Below the pieces are notes generated by a model, which saw only the letters and a list, made by a program, of their open reading frames with translations, was not told the DNA's origin and did not search any database. A DNA stretch of 64,000 bases from the NCBI GenBank assembly GCA_963728495.1, contig CAVSKI010000011.1:62001-126000 (forward strand), in the 5' to 3' direction. The position numbers were made by a program, and so were the translations under genes. This stretch comes from JACVRW01 sp963728495. GTDB taxonomy: Bacteria > Actinomycetota > Thermoleophilia > Solirubrobacterales > Thermoleophilaceae. Of the stretch, positions 27,514 to 39,563 are shown piece after piece; the stretch's first letter is position 1, and each line of letters begins with the position of its first letter.

Positions 27514-28367
27514 TCGGCATCGTCCTGATCGTGCTTGCCGTTGTCGCGGTCACGGCACTTGTGCTGGCGGGCGCGTCCGTGCGGGTGCTGCGCGAGTACG
27601 AGCGCGGAGTTGTCTTCCGGCTAGGCCGAGTGATCGAGCAGAGGGGTCCGGGCCTTACCTTGCTGATCCCCGCCGTCGATCGCATGGTGCGTGTGAGCCT
27701 GCGGACCGTGACGCTACGCATCCCGCACCAGGAGGTAATCACGCGCGACAACGTGCCGGTCAAGGTCGCGGCGGTGGTCTACTTCCGTGTAATCGACCCC
27801 ACCCGTTCGGTGGTCGATGTAGAGGACTACGTGAACGCGACGCTTCAGATCGCCCAAACGACGTTGCGCTCCGTGCTGGGCAAGGCGGAGCTCGACGTGT
27901 TGCTCGCCGAGCGCGAGCGCCTCAACGAAAGTCTCCAGCAGATCATCGACGAGCACACCGAGCCATGGGGTATCAAGGTGTCTGTCGTCGAGATCAAGGA
28001 CGTGGAGATTCCCGATCGCATGCAGAGCGCGATCGCCCGCCAGGCCGAGGCCGAGCGCAACCGGCGCGCCAAGGTAATCAACTCCGAAGGCGAGTTTCAG
28101 GCCGCGGCAAAGCTCGCCGAGGCGGCGGAAGTGATTGAGCCGAACCCGGTCACGCTTCAGCTGCGCTACCTGCAGGCGCTCACGGAGATCAGCTCCAACC
28201 AGGGATCGACGATCGTCTTCCCTCTCCCGCTCGACATGATCAGGCCCTTGCTCGACGCGGGCGGGCGAAACAACGACGCGGAAGAGCGGCAGGGCAAGCC
28301 TGCGGCTCTTCCCGAGTCCGCCGGCTCAGGCGACGGGTCTCAGGAGCCTCTCAGCCGCCGAACCTAG
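27507..28367 (+). CDS. SPFH-domain stomatin-like protein (slipin)
   Basis: A 286-residue membrane protein. One N-terminal segment (IGIVLIVLAVVAVTALVLAG) is followed by the SPFH domain starting VRVLREYERGVVFRLGRV. The core motifs are GPGLTLLIPAVDRMVRVSLRT, QEVITRDNVPVKV, and a charged helix (MQSAIARQAEAERNRRAKVI). Stomatins oligomerise into membrane-associated cages and organise microdomains. Coupled to NfeD by a 7-base overlap. ATG 27507 is chosen; ATG 27495 is also in frame. The last 40 residues are polar and probably disordered. Confidence 0.87.
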   Translation: MVIGIVLIVLAVVAVTALVLAGASVRVLREYERGVVFRLGRVIEQRGPGLTLLIPAVDRMVRVSLRTVTLRIPHQEVITRDNVPVKVAAVVYFRVIDPTRSVVDVEDYVNATLQIAQTTLRSVLGKAELDVLLAERERLNESLQQIIDEHTEPWGIKVSVVEIKDVEIPDRMQSAIARQAEAERNRRAKVINSEGEFQAAAKLAEAAEVIEPNPVTLQLRYLQALTEISSNQGSTIVFPLPLDMIRPLLDAGGRNNDAEERQGKPAALPESAGSGDGSQEPLSRRT

Positions 28368-28377
28368 GTTGGCGTCC

Positions 28378-29115
28378 ATGAAGACCAAATTGTTTGCCGG
28401 CGCTGCGGTTTTGGCGCTGGGAGTGGCCACCGGTACTGCTGCCACCGCGCAGCGACCGGGCGGCAATCTTCCTCAGGGCAGCGAGCCGGTGAACCTCGAC
28501 CCGGCTGACTTCACCACGAGGATCACCAACCCCTACTGGCCGATGAAGCCGGGCAACCGCTGGGTCTACCGCGAGACCGATTCGGAGGGCACCAGGCAGC
28601 GCGTGGTCGTAACGGTCACCGACCGGACGAAGAAGATCGCCAACGGCCTGACCGCCCGGGTTGTGCACGACGTGGCCACCGAGGGCGGGAAGCCCGTCGA
28701 GGTCACCGACGACTGGTACGCCCAGGACAGGGCCGGGAACATCTGGTACCTGGGGGAGGCGACCACCGAGTACGAGAACGGCAGGCCGGTGTCGACCGCC
28801 GGCTCGTTCGAGGCGGGCGTCGACGGCGCCCAGGCCGGGGTGATCATGCCCGCCCGTCCTCGCCCGGGGCTGAGTTACCGCGAGGAGTACCGCAAGGGCG
28901 AGGCCGAGGACAGGGCCCGGATCGTCAGCCGGCGCGAGAAGGCTGAGGTGCCAGCCGGCTACTACCCGCGGGTATTGATGACACGCAACGTCAACCCGCT
29001 GAGTCCGAAGACCCTCGAGTTCAAGTTCTACGCGCGCGGAGTGGGCCCGGTACTCGCCGTGAGCGTGTCCGGCGGCAGCGACCGCGAGGAGCTGCTGCGC
29101 TTCAAGCGCGGGTAG
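28378..29115 (+). CDS. Secreted protein of unknown function
   Basis: A 245-residue exported protein: KTKLFAGAAVLALGVATGTAATAQ is a clear signal peptide. The mature part begins with a conserved-looking segment TTRITNPYWPMKPGNRWVYRE. It is a mostly beta domain containing DDWYAQDRAGNIWYLGEAT, GVIMPARPRPGLSYREEY and a C-terminal FYARGVGPVL. Proteins of this layout are familiar to me as uncharacterised actinobacterial proteins; I know of no function. It starts 10 bases after the SPFH stop and could be part of that operon. Its 3' end overlaps the convergent PucR gene by 14 bases. Confidence 0.75.
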   Translation: MKTKLFAGAAVLALGVATGTAATAQRPGGNLPQGSEPVNLDPADFTTRITNPYWPMKPGNRWVYRETDSEGTRQRVVVTVTDRTKKIANGLTARVVHDVATEGGKPVEVTDDWYAQDRAGNIWYLGEATTEYENGRPVSTAGSFEAGVDGAQAGVIMPARPRPGLSYREEYRKGEAEDRARIVSRREKAEVPAGYYPRVLMTRNVNPLSPKTLEFKFYARGVGPVLAVSVSGGSDREELLRFKRG

Positions 29116-30292
29116 CCCCGCTAAGCACCCGCGCGCGCAGCGCCAGCTCGAGCTCGAAGCGCCCGTCGGGGTCGTCGAGGTCGTCACCGAGCAGCTCGCG
29201 CAGGCGGACGAGCCGGTAACGAGTGGTCTGCGCGTGCACGCCGAGCGCGCGGGCCATGGCCGCCGCGTTGCCCCCGAGCTGAACGTAGGCCAGCGCGGTC
29301 TCCTCCATCCGCAGCCGCGCCTTCGGGGTGAGCTCATCGAGTGGGCCGAGCCGGCGCGCGGCGATCCGCTCGACCAGCTCCCGGTTCTCGAAGAGCAGGA
29401 GCGCGGGCAGCACCTCGTCCACGCGCACGAGACCATCGGCATCCAGCACCTCGGCTTCGGCCGCGCGGCGCGCGGAGCGAGCCAGGGCCCAAGAGCCGGC
29501 CAGCCCGGAGAGAGGAGTCGCCGGGCCCAGCGCACCAGCGTTGAGCGCCCGCTCGATCTCCGCCCGGCGTCCCGGACCGGCGGGGTCGGCGATCACCACG
29601 CAGCCGACGCCTTCGAGGGGCGCCGCGAGCGTGTCCGGGGGCAGACGCCGCGCCAGCTCGTCCAGCTCGCTCTCCGAGCAGGCCAGGACCGCGGCGGTGC
29701 GAGGGAGGCGCCAGTTCGCCGCCGCCGCCGCGGCGCGCAGATCGGCCTCCTCGGCGGGCGGGTCGCGCAGCAGCACCGCGAGGAGCTCCCGGCGCCGGCG
29801 GCGGCGTTCGCCCTCGATCTGCCAACGGGCCTCCGCGTAGCCCTCCACCGAGTCGGCCGACAGCTCCTCGATGTAGGCGAAGATCGACTCGGCCAGCAGG
29901 CTGAGCACCTCCGGATCGAGCTGCGCCTGCCGGGCGGCTTCGGCCAGCCGCCGCCAGGCCACGCGCGCCCCCACGCGGTACGCGGACTGCAGCGCATCGA
30001 GCGTTCGCCCCTGGCGAAGCTCGCCGGCGCCCAGGGCCACGTAGACCTCGCGCCCGGGCCCGCGGCCCCCCGACGGGCTGCGTATCAGCGCGACGAATTG
30101 GCGGAGGGCCTCGGTCACCCCGGTGCGGACCCCGTGCCCGAATGAGCCCTCCAGCGGGCGGGCGTAGTCCGGCACCTCCCGGGCGATCGTGGCCAGGATC
30201 TCGTCGGTCACCGCGTCCAGCTCTGGCTCGAGCACATCGGCCAGGGCGGCGGGAAGTGCTCGCCAGGGGTCTGTTTTAACGGAAGTTGTCAC
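29102..30292 (-). CDS. PucR/CdaR-type helix-turn-helix regulator
   Basis: A 396-residue regulator. The N-terminal half (about 15-170) resembles the RsbRD-like helical sensor domain found in actinobacterial PucR proteins (VPDYARPLEGSFGHGVRTGV). A GGDEF-like degenerate middle domain follows. The C-terminal HTH_30 domain has ETALAYVQLGGNAAAMARALGVHAQTTRYRLVRLREL (about 330-370). It is divergent from a fatty-acid desaturase with 77 bases between, so it most likely controls membrane lipid desaturation; that link is inferred from position. Confidence 0.85.
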   Translation of the reverse strand: MTTSVKTDPWRALPAALADVLEPELDAVTDEILATIAREVPDYARPLEGSFGHGVRTGVTEALRQFVALIRSPSGGRGPGREVYVALGAGELRQGRTLDALQSAYRVGARVAWRRLAEAARQAQLDPEVLSLLAESIFAYIEELSADSVEGYAEARWQIEGERRRRRRELLAVLLRDPPAEEADLRAAAAAANWRLPRTAAVLACSESELDELARRLPPDTLAAPLEGVGCVVIADPAGPGRRAEIERALNAGALGPATPLSGLAGSWALARSARRAAEAEVLDADGLVRVDEVLPALLLFENRELVERIAARRLGPLDELTPKARLRMEETALAYVQLGGNAAAMARALGVHAQTTRYRLVRLRELLGDDLDDPDGRFELELALRARVLSGATRA

Positions 30293-30369
30293 TTGAGTGC
30301 GTAAAAGAGTAGAGCAACTCCGACCTCAACACTCGGTTCATAGCTGCTGGACGCGGCAATACTTGTCCT

Positions 30370-31299
30370 ATGAGTCGACTAGAGAAGCGCTTGAACCTCG
30401 CCGCCGTTGTCCTGCCCTTTGCTGCTTTCATCGCCGCGATCGTCCTGCTGTGGAACAGCGCGGTGTCAGCGACCGACCTGGGGATCCTGGCCGTGATGTA
30501 CGTGCTCACCGGTCTGGGCGTGACCGTGGGCTTTCATCGCATGCTGACCCACCGTTCCTTCGTGGTGCCCAAGCCGCTCGAGTACACGTTCGCGATCCTC
30601 GGCTCGATGGCCGTACAGGGGCCCGTGATGAGCTGGGTTGCCGACCACCGCAAGCACCACGCCCACGCCGACGAGGAGGGCGACCCGCACAGCCCCCACG
30701 TGGGCCACGGCGACGGCTTCAGCGGCGTCATGCGCGGCCTCTGGCACGCGCACACGGGCTGGCTCTTCTCGACGCAGGGCCGGGCCAGCGGCCGCCAGTA
30801 CGCCAAGGACCTCTACGAGGACCGCGGCATGCGGGCGATCAACCGGTATTTCCCCCTTCTTGTGCTGCTGAGCCTGCTCCTGCCCGCGCTTGTCGGCTTT
30901 GCTCTCACCGGCACGCTGCTCGGTGCGCTCACCGGCTACCTGTGGGGCGGGCTGGTGCGGATCTTCCTGGTGCACCACATCACCTGGAGCGTCAACTCGG
31001 TCTGCCACTTCCTGGGCACCCGCCGGTTTGAGACCGACGATCACTCCACCAACGTGGCCTGGCTCTCAATCCCCTCGTTCGGCGAGTCGTGGCACCACAA
31101 CCACCACGCCTTCCCTCGCTCGGCCAACCACGGGCTGCGCCGCTGGGAGACGCTCCTCGATCCCTCCGCGCTCGTGATCGCGGGACTGGAGAAGGTCGGC
31201 CTGGCCCGCAACGTGGTGCGCATCGCGCCCGAGCGCCAGGAGCAGCGCGAGCGCGGCGGGGCCGCGCACGTGCGGGCCGAGGTGCCGGCTTCGCGCTGA
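30370..31299 (+). CDS. Membrane acyl-CoA / acyl-lipid desaturase
   Basis: A 309-residue integral membrane di-iron desaturase introducing a double bond (delta-9 type) into fatty acyl chains. The three histidine boxes are present: HRMLTH (about 57-62), HRKHHAH (about 93-99) and HHNHHAF (about 238-244), with NSVCHFLG supplying a further histidine. Four or more hydrophobic segments flank them. No cytochrome b5 domain is fused, so electrons must come from a separate reductase. The divergent PucR-type gene is the likely regulator. Confidence 0.92.
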   Translation: MSRLEKRLNLAAVVLPFAAFIAAIVLLWNSAVSATDLGILAVMYVLTGLGVTVGFHRMLTHRSFVVPKPLEYTFAILGSMAVQGPVMSWVADHRKHHAHADEEGDPHSPHVGHGDGFSGVMRGLWHAHTGWLFSTQGRASGRQYAKDLYEDRGMRAINRYFPLLVLLSLLLPALVGFALTGTLLGALTGYLWGGLVRIFLVHHITWSVNSVCHFLGTRRFETDDHSTNVAWLSIPSFGESWHHNHHAFPRSANHGLRRWETLLDPSALVIAGLEKVGLARNVVRIAPERQEQRERGGAAHVRAEVPASR

Positions 31300-31373
31300 G
31301 CGCGGGAGGCGCGTGGCGAGTTATGCATCCAAGCGCCGGGGCACCAAGAAACCCCTGCTAACGTCAACCAGGT

Positions 31374-31390
31374 GGGCGGCGCCGCCGCCC
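31374..31390 (+). promoter_or_regulatory. GC-rich hairpin in the DEAD-box helicase leader
   Basis: GGGCGGC-GCC-GCCGCCC is a 7-bp perfect stem with a 3-base loop, about 95 bases before the helicase start. The whole leader (31300-31485) has no gene. Helicase leaders are often structured for autoregulation, but here this is only suggestive. Confidence 0.3.
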
Positions 31391-31485
31391 GCGAGGTTCT
31401 TGTCTCCGAGCATTGCGTTCTGGGTCAGCCGAATCTCCCAGTTCGTATGGCAGCCGCAACCGGCGGCCGCCCGCAAGGAGCAAAG

Positions 31486-32697
<1,212 letters not shown>

Positions 32698-32721
32698 GCT
32701 ATTGGTCTACCTTCCCGGCAG

Positions 32722-33160
32722 GTGATCACTTCGCGCACCCCTCTCGTCCTTTTCGCGTGTCTACTCACGGCGGCCGTTGCCTTCCCCGGCCGCCGGCGCC
32801 TCGCCGTCGCTCCGAAGCGGCTCTACGTGTCGCTTGGCGACTCGTACGCCTCCGGCTACCAGCCGACCGGCGTGGGCCAGGGGCGCAACACGCGCAACGG
32901 ATTCGCGTATCAGGTGCCGCAGGTCGCTCGCGGTCGCGGCTACCGGCTGAAGCTGGTGAACTTTGGCTGCGGCGGCGCCACCACCACGTCTCTGGTGAGC
33001 GTCAAGGGGTGCGCTCCGCAGGCGCTCGGGCCGGGTGGACGCGCCTACCCGGATACCTGGCGCGACCGCGCGTCTGACGTGCGCGGCCGCGCCCTGAGCT
33101 GCGGCCACTTCCCGGCCGAGGAGGCGCCGGAAGAGACCGCGGACGAGCTGGTCGCCTTCC

Positions 33161-33168
<8 letters not shown>
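32722..33168 (+). pseudogene. Chimeric remnant: SGNH hydrolase N-terminus joined to an alpha/beta-hydrolase C-terminus
   Basis: A 148-residue open frame. Residues 1-109 look like the start of a secreted SGNH lipase: a signal peptide, YVSLGDSYASGYQP with the nucleophile serine, and FGCGGATTTSLV. The later SGNH blocks (GGND and the DxxH ending) are absent. From about residue 110 (near 33050) the sequence becomes YPDTWRDRASDVRGRALSCGHFPAEEAPEETADELVAFL, which reads like the C-terminal end of a haloacid/haloalkane-type alpha/beta hydrolase including its catalytic histidine. Neither half can be active. A deletion between two former neighbours, or a misassembly, would explain it. Confidence 0.7.
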
Positions 33169-35308
<2,140 letters not shown>

Positions 35309-35366
35309 AGGGATGGCTCCTCCGAGGGTTAGCAGCCGACCCTAGCTACGCCCGGCCCGACTCCCT

Positions 35367-35382
35367 TTGTACACGTGTACAA
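35367..35382. promoter_or_regulatory. Perfect 16-bp palindrome upstream of glnN
   Basis: TTGTACACGTGTACAA is a perfect dyad with no spacer, centred 67 bases before the glnN start and also 40 bases past the stop of the flavin-binding protein gene. Symmetry and position suggest an operator for a dimeric repressor or activator controlling glnN. The regulator is not identifiable here. Confidence 0.6.
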
Positions 35383-35421
35383 GGTTTGGGGCCGGCGATG
35401 CGCCCTAAGGTCGAATGAGAG

Positions 35422-36018
35422 TCAGGGCTCGCGCGCGCCGCGCGCTCGCGGTACCGCTTCGAGCCCGTCGAGGCTTTCCGCGTTCACTTCCCGGCGATGC
35501 TCCGCGTAGCCGTCTTCGCCGAGCGTGCGCAGGCGCTTGGCCGTGTGCAGCGCGTGGTGCTCGCGCAGCCCTTCGAAGCTCATCAACGGCACGCCGTAGC
35601 CGCAGGAGTCGCTCACCCGGGTCACGTCCACGACCACGATGGATCGGCGCGCCTCGGGTAGCGAGGGGTCGTCGAAGCCGGCTTCGTCCAGGAGCTGCGG
35701 GAACCGAGAGTCGTCAGGCAGGATCGCCTCTCCGCGGCCGTGGAAGCGCACGATCCGCGGCGGGCCCTCGAACGCGCACAGCATCACCACGATGCGGCCG
35801 TTCTCGCGCAGGTGGGCGATCGTCTCCGCGCCGCTTCCACCGATGTCGAGGTAGGCCACGCGGCGCCCGTCGAGCACCCGCAGCGAGCCGATCGGGCCCT
35901 TGGGCGAGAGGTTCACGTGGCCGTCTCCGGTGAGCGGCGCGGTGGCCACGAAGAACATCGACTGGCGGGCGAGCCATTCGCGGATGTGATCGGTGATCTC
36001 GTCGTAGGTGCGGGCCAT
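35422..36018 (-). CDS. Pyridoxamine 5'-phosphate oxidase-family flavin-binding protein
   Basis: A 198-residue split-barrel protein. Signatures are MFFVATAPLTGDGHVNLSPKGP (about 21-42), RRVAYLDIGGSGAETIAHLRENGR (about 52-75) and FHGRGEAIL. These are typical of the PNPOx-like group that bind FMN, F420 or haem. The C-terminal third (GYGVPLMSFEG, EDGYAEHRREVNAESLDGL) matches a subgroup with an added helical tail. The reaction is unknown. It is divergent from the SDR gene at 36055 with 36 bases between starts. Confidence 0.83.
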   Translation of the reverse strand: MARTYDEITDHIREWLARQSMFFVATAPLTGDGHVNLSPKGPIGSLRVLDGRRVAYLDIGGSGAETIAHLRENGRIVVMLCAFEGPPRIVRFHGRGEAILPDDSRFPQLLDEAGFDDPSLPEARRSIVVVDVTRVSDSCGYGVPLMSFEGLREHHALHTAKRLRTLGEDGYAEHRREVNAESLDGLEAVPRARGAREP

Positions 36019-36054
36019 GGGGCCACCCAGGATACGAGCAGTAGCGTCTGTCCC

Positions 36055-36984
36055 ATGAAGTGGACCTCAGAGCAGATCTCAGACCAGAGCGGCCGCGTGG
36101 CCCTGGTCACCGGCGCCAACAGCGGGCTGGGCCTCGTGACCGCCCGCGAGCTCGCGCGCCACGGCGCACACACCGTGCTCGCCTGCCGCAATCAGGCCAA
36201 GGGCGAGGAGGCGCGGCGCGCCATCGAGACGCGGGCACCGACGGCCCAGGTTGAAGTGGCCGAGCTCGACCTGGCCAGCCTCGACTCGGTGCGCGCATTT
36301 GCCGAGCGGCTGCACTCCGAGCACGACGGAATCGACCTGCTCGTCAACAACGCCGGCGTCATGGCCACGCCACGCCGGCGCACCGCTGACGGCTTCGAGC
36401 TCCAGTTCGGGACCAACCACCTCGGGCACTTTGCGCTCACCGGCCAGGTGATCGACCTGCTCGAGGGGCGCGACGACTCCCGGGTGGTCACGCTGTCGAG
36501 CGCCACCCACCGATTCGGCCGGATCGCGTTCGACAACCTCGCCGGCGAGCACCGCTACTTCCGCTGGCGGGCCTACGGGCAGTCCAAGCTGGCCAACCTG
36601 CTGTTCGCGCTCGAGCTCGACCGCCGCCTGCGTGCGGCGGGCTCGACGGTCAAGAGCGTGGCCGCGCATCCGGGCTGGGCCGCCACGAACCTCCAGCACG
36701 CTGGGCCGACCCGGCTCGACGAGCTGCTCATGGTCGTACCCAACAAGGTGTTCGCCCAGAGCGACGAAATGGGCGCTCTGCCCACGCTCTATGCGGCCAC
36801 CGAGCCGGGCATCGAGGGCGGCACCTACGTCGGGCCCGACGGCGTGGCCGAGCAGCGCGGCCACCCCAAGAAGGTCTCGCCCAACGCCGCCGCCCGCGAC
36901 GAAGCGGTCGCCCGCCGGCTCTGGGAGGTCTCCGAGCAGCTGACCGGCGTGCGCTTCGAGCTCGCCGGCGCCGTGGCGCCGTAA
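36055..36984 (+). CDS. SDR oxidoreductase (retinol dehydrogenase-like)
   Basis: A 309-residue short-chain dehydrogenase. The cofactor loop is TGANSGLGLVTA (about 20-31), followed by NNAGVM (about 99), the catalytic Ser in TLSSATH (about 146) and YGQSK (about 176-180) for Tyr and Lys. The arginine in the ACRNQ loop favours NADP(H). The C-terminal portion resembles the retinol dehydrogenase/WW-oxidoreductase-like branch (AAHPGWAATNL, VGPDGVAEQRGHPKKV). The substrate is unknown. ATG 36055 is the first start in frame with the family N-terminus. Confidence 0.87.
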   Translation: MKWTSEQISDQSGRVALVTGANSGLGLVTARELARHGAHTVLACRNQAKGEEARRAIETRAPTAQVEVAELDLASLDSVRAFAERLHSEHDGIDLLVNNAGVMATPRRRTADGFELQFGTNHLGHFALTGQVIDLLEGRDDSRVVTLSSATHRFGRIAFDNLAGEHRYFRWRAYGQSKLANLLFALELDRRLRAAGSTVKSVAAHPGWAATNLQHAGPTRLDELLMVVPNKVFAQSDEMGALPTLYAATEPGIEGGTYVGPDGVAEQRGHPKKVSPNAAARDEAVARRLWEVSEQLTGVRFELAGAVAP

Positions 36985-37031
36985 GAAACATCCAAGAGCC
37001 GAACCTCCCGCTGCTTTAACGTCGAAGGCTG

Positions 37032-37922
37032 ATGCCCGCCATCGAGCTCAACGGCGTGGTCAAGACCTACGGCGCGATCACCGCGGTCGACGGCCTCGAC
37101 CTGGACGTGCCCGCCGCCACCTGCCTCGGCCTGCTCGGTCCCAACGGCGCGGGCAAGTCGACCACGATGCGGATGCTCACCGGGCAGGCCCTCGCCGACT
37201 CCGGCGAGATACGCGTGCTCGGCTACGAGCTTCCCAGGCAGTCCAAGGAGGCGCGCGCCCTGATGGGCGTCGTGCCGCAGCTCGACAACCTCGACGTCGA
37301 CGTGACCGTCGAGGACAACCTGGCCGTGTTCGCGCGGCTCTACCGGGTGCCCGACGTGGGGGAGGCCGTCGACCGCGGCCTCGCGCTCTCGCGCCTGACT
37401 GCGCGCCGCCGCGACGCCGTCGATGAGCTGTCTGGGGGCATGCGCCGGCGGCTGCTGCTCGCGCGCGGCCTCTTGCACCGCCCGCGGCTGGTGCTCCTGG
37501 ACGAGCCGACCGTGGGCCTCGACCCGCAGATCCGCACCGAGCTGTGGTCGCTGATCGACGCGCTGCGCTCCGAGGGCACAACCATCCTGATGTCCACGCA
37601 CTACATCGAGGAGGCCGAGCGCTTGGCCGACGAGGTGGCCGTGATGGCACACGGGAAGATCATCGCCCGCGGTCGCCCCTCGGAGCTCGTGGCCGAGCAC
37701 GCCGGGCGCCAGACGGCCGAGGTCTACGGCCCGCCCGCGCGGCTCGCCGAAGCGCGCGCCAAGGCCGAGGAGCAGGGTCTGCGCGTACGGCCGGCCGGTC
37801 CGGCCGTGGCGATCATGGGCGCCGAGGCGGCGACCAACGGCGCGATCCCGGAGGACGCCCTGATGAGAGCCGCCACGCTCGAGGACGTGTTCGTTCTGCT
37901 CACCGGCGAGGAGGCCGAGTGA
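37032..37922 (+). CDS. ABC-2 exporter ATP-binding protein (DrrA-like)
   Basis: A 296-residue ATPase. Walker A is GPNGAGKST (about 37-45), the Q loop VVPQLDNLD, the signature LSGGMRRR, Walker B LVLLDEPTVGLDP, and the switch histidine lies in MSTHYIEEAER. A C-terminal regulatory extension follows the ATPase core (about 225-296), as in DrrA and NodI proteins. It powers the membrane subunit encoded next, with the stop and start overlapping by one base (TGATG). Family members export drugs, lipids or polysaccharides; the cargo is unknown. Confidence 0.9.
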   Translation: MPAIELNGVVKTYGAITAVDGLDLDVPAATCLGLLGPNGAGKSTTMRMLTGQALADSGEIRVLGYELPRQSKEARALMGVVPQLDNLDVDVTVEDNLAVFARLYRVPDVGEAVDRGLALSRLTARRRDAVDELSGGMRRRLLLARGLLHRPRLVLLDEPTVGLDPQIRTELWSLIDALRSEGTTILMSTHYIEEAERLADEVAVMAHGKIIARGRPSELVAEHAGRQTAEVYGPPARLAEARAKAEEQGLRVRPAGPAVAIMGAEAATNGAIPEDALMRAATLEDVFVLLTGEEAE

Positions 37923-38779
37923 TGCCGGTCGGTGCGCCCCCGGCAGAGCCGCGCGGCTTCCGCAACGGCGGAAGGCGCGCGCCGAGGCATCCCCGCCCAG
38001 CGCAGGTGAGGATGGGTCGGCTGGAATGGCCGGCGATCGCCGGCGTGATGAGCCGCGAGGTGGCGAACTTCCGCACCTTCTGGAAGGCCACAACGTTCTC
38101 GAGCGTGCTCGAGCCGGTGATCTACCTGCTCGCCTTCGGGCTGGGCCTGGGAGCGACGATCGTGGACAAGGTCGACGGGCTCGACTACGTGGAGTTCGTC
38201 GGCACCGGGATGGTGGCCACCGCGGTGATCTTCTCCAGCGCGCTCCCGGCGATGTACGGCACCTTCATCAAGGAGCGCTTCCAGCGCACCTACGACGCCA
38301 TCCTGGCCGCGCCGGTCGACGTGGAGGAGCTGGTCACAGCCGAGGTGTTGTGGATCGCCATGCGCGCCTCGGTCTACGGCTGCTTCCCGCTGGTTGTGGC
38401 CATCTGCTTCGGGCTGGACCCGGCGGCCGGAATGCTGATCGTCCCCTTCTTCTGCTTCATCACCGCGTTCGGCTTCGCCTCCTTCGGCGTGGCCACCGCG
38501 GCGAGCGTGAGCAAGATCGACCAGTTCAACTACGTGACGACACTGCTGGTCACGCCGCTGTTCCTGGTGGCGGGCACGTTCTTCCCGATCGATCAGCTGC
38601 CCGACGGCGCCCAGGCGGCGGCAAACCTGAATCCGCTCTACCACCTGGTGGAGCTGGTGCGGCACGCCGCCTTCGGCTTCGAGTCCAGCGACCTGATCCG
38701 GGTCGCGGTGCTGATGGTGTTCGCCGTGGCGCTGTGGCGGCTGGCGGTCAGCCGGCTGGAGAAGCGCCTGATCGACTAA
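37922..38779 (+). CDS. ABC-2 exporter permease (NodJ/DrrB-like)
   Basis: A 285-residue membrane subunit with six predicted transmembrane segments. The N-terminal 30 residues are polar and Arg/Pro-rich, so an internal ATG at about residue 31 (GRLEWPAIAGV) is a credible alternative start. Typical features are FSSVLEPVIYLLAFGLGLG, ERFQRTYDAILAAPVDVEELV (the ABC-2 cytoplasmic coupling segment) and TPLFLVAGTFFPIDQLPDG. It pairs with the ATPase just upstream. It ends 7 bases before the stop of a second, convergent ABC-2 permease. Confidence 0.88.
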   Translation: MPVGAPPAEPRGFRNGGRRAPRHPRPAQVRMGRLEWPAIAGVMSREVANFRTFWKATTFSSVLEPVIYLLAFGLGLGATIVDKVDGLDYVEFVGTGMVATAVIFSSALPAMYGTFIKERFQRTYDAILAAPVDVEELVTAEVLWIAMRASVYGCFPLVVAICFGLDPAAGMLIVPFFCFITAFGFASFGVATAASVSKIDQFNYVTTLLVTPLFLVAGTFFPIDQLPDGAQAAANLNPLYHLVELVRHAAFGFESSDLIRVAVLMVFAVALWRLAVSRLEKRLID

Positions 38780-38786
38780 TGGCCCT

Positions 38787-39563
38787 CTAGCGAGCCGACA
38801 CCCGCCGGTAGCGAGCGGTGGCCAGCGGCGCGAACACCGCGATCAGCACGAAGCACCACACGAACGCCATCCAGATATCACTGTGTGCCGGCGTGTCGAG
38901 CCACAGCGAGCGCAGGGCGTCGGTGATGGTCGTGAACGGGTTGGCCTCCGCGAACGAACGCAGGGGCTCGGGCATCGTCTGCACGGGCACGAACATCGAG
39001 GACGCGAAGGTGAGCGGGAAGATCGCCGTGAAACCGACGGCGTTGGCGGTCTCCGGTGACGACGAGTAGAGCCCGACGAGAGCAAAGATCCAAGAGAAGG
39101 CGTAGCCCAGCAGCAGCAGCAGGAAGATGCCGAGGGCGATCTCGCCCGCGGTGGCCCCCACGAAGTTGAATCCCGAGGCGAAGCCCACGGTGAAGAGCAC
39201 GACGAGCGACAGGCAGTTGAGCAGGATGTCGGAGACGGTCCGCCCGGAGAGCACGGCTGCGCGCGACATGGGAAGCGAGCGAAACCGGTCGATCAGTCCC
39301 TTCTGGACGTCCTCCGAGAGACCAAGCGCCGTGACGAAGCCGCCGAAGGCGATCGACTGCGCGATGATGCCCGGCATCAGGAAGTCGACGTAGTCGAAGC
39401 CCGGCGTGACGATCGCGCCGCCGAACACGTACACGAACAGCAGCACGAACATCACGGGCTGGACCGTGTAGGCGATCAGCAGGTCGGGCTGGCGCGGGAT
39501 TCGCCTGAGGTTGCGCCGGGCCAGCACCAGCGTGTCGGAGACCGTCATGGCGAGCGCGCTCAT
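38787..39563 (-). CDS. ABC-2 exporter permease (DrrB/daunorubicin-type)
   Basis: A 258-residue membrane protein with six hydrophobic segments. It contains QPVMFVLLFVYVFGGAI, YVDFLMPGIIAQSIAFGG, LSEDVQKGLIDRFRSLPMSRAAVLSGRT (ABC-2 coupling helix) and FASSMFVPVQTMPEPLRSFAEANPFT, the last a hallmark of DrrB-type exporters. It is encoded with the DrrA-like ATPase just upstream (ATGA overlap). Closest functional analogues export anthracyclines or cell-envelope lipids; no biosynthetic genes are adjacent to suggest a cargo. Confidence 0.9.
   Translation of the reverse strand: MSALAMTVSDTLVLARRNLRRIPRQPDLLIAYTVQPVMFVLLFVYVFGGAIVTPGFDYVDFLMPGIIAQSIAFGGFVTALGLSEDVQKGLIDRFRSLPMSRAAVLSGRTVSDILLNCLSLVVLFTVGFASGFNFVGATAGEIALGIFLLLLLGYAFSWIFALVGLYSSSPETANAVGFTAIFPLTFASSMFVPVQTMPEPLRSFAEANPFTTITDALRSLWLDTPAHSDIWMAFVWCFVLIAVFAPLATARYRRVSAR

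Noticed and set aside
31300..31485. Cold-shock thermosensor upstream of the DEAD-box helicase
   Set aside because: Only one small GC hairpin is visible; no cold-box sequence or alternative pairing was found.
35422..36984. A biosynthetic cluster linking the flavin protein, SDR and the ABC exporters
   Set aside because: Genes are on both strands with separate promoters and contain no core biosynthetic enzyme.
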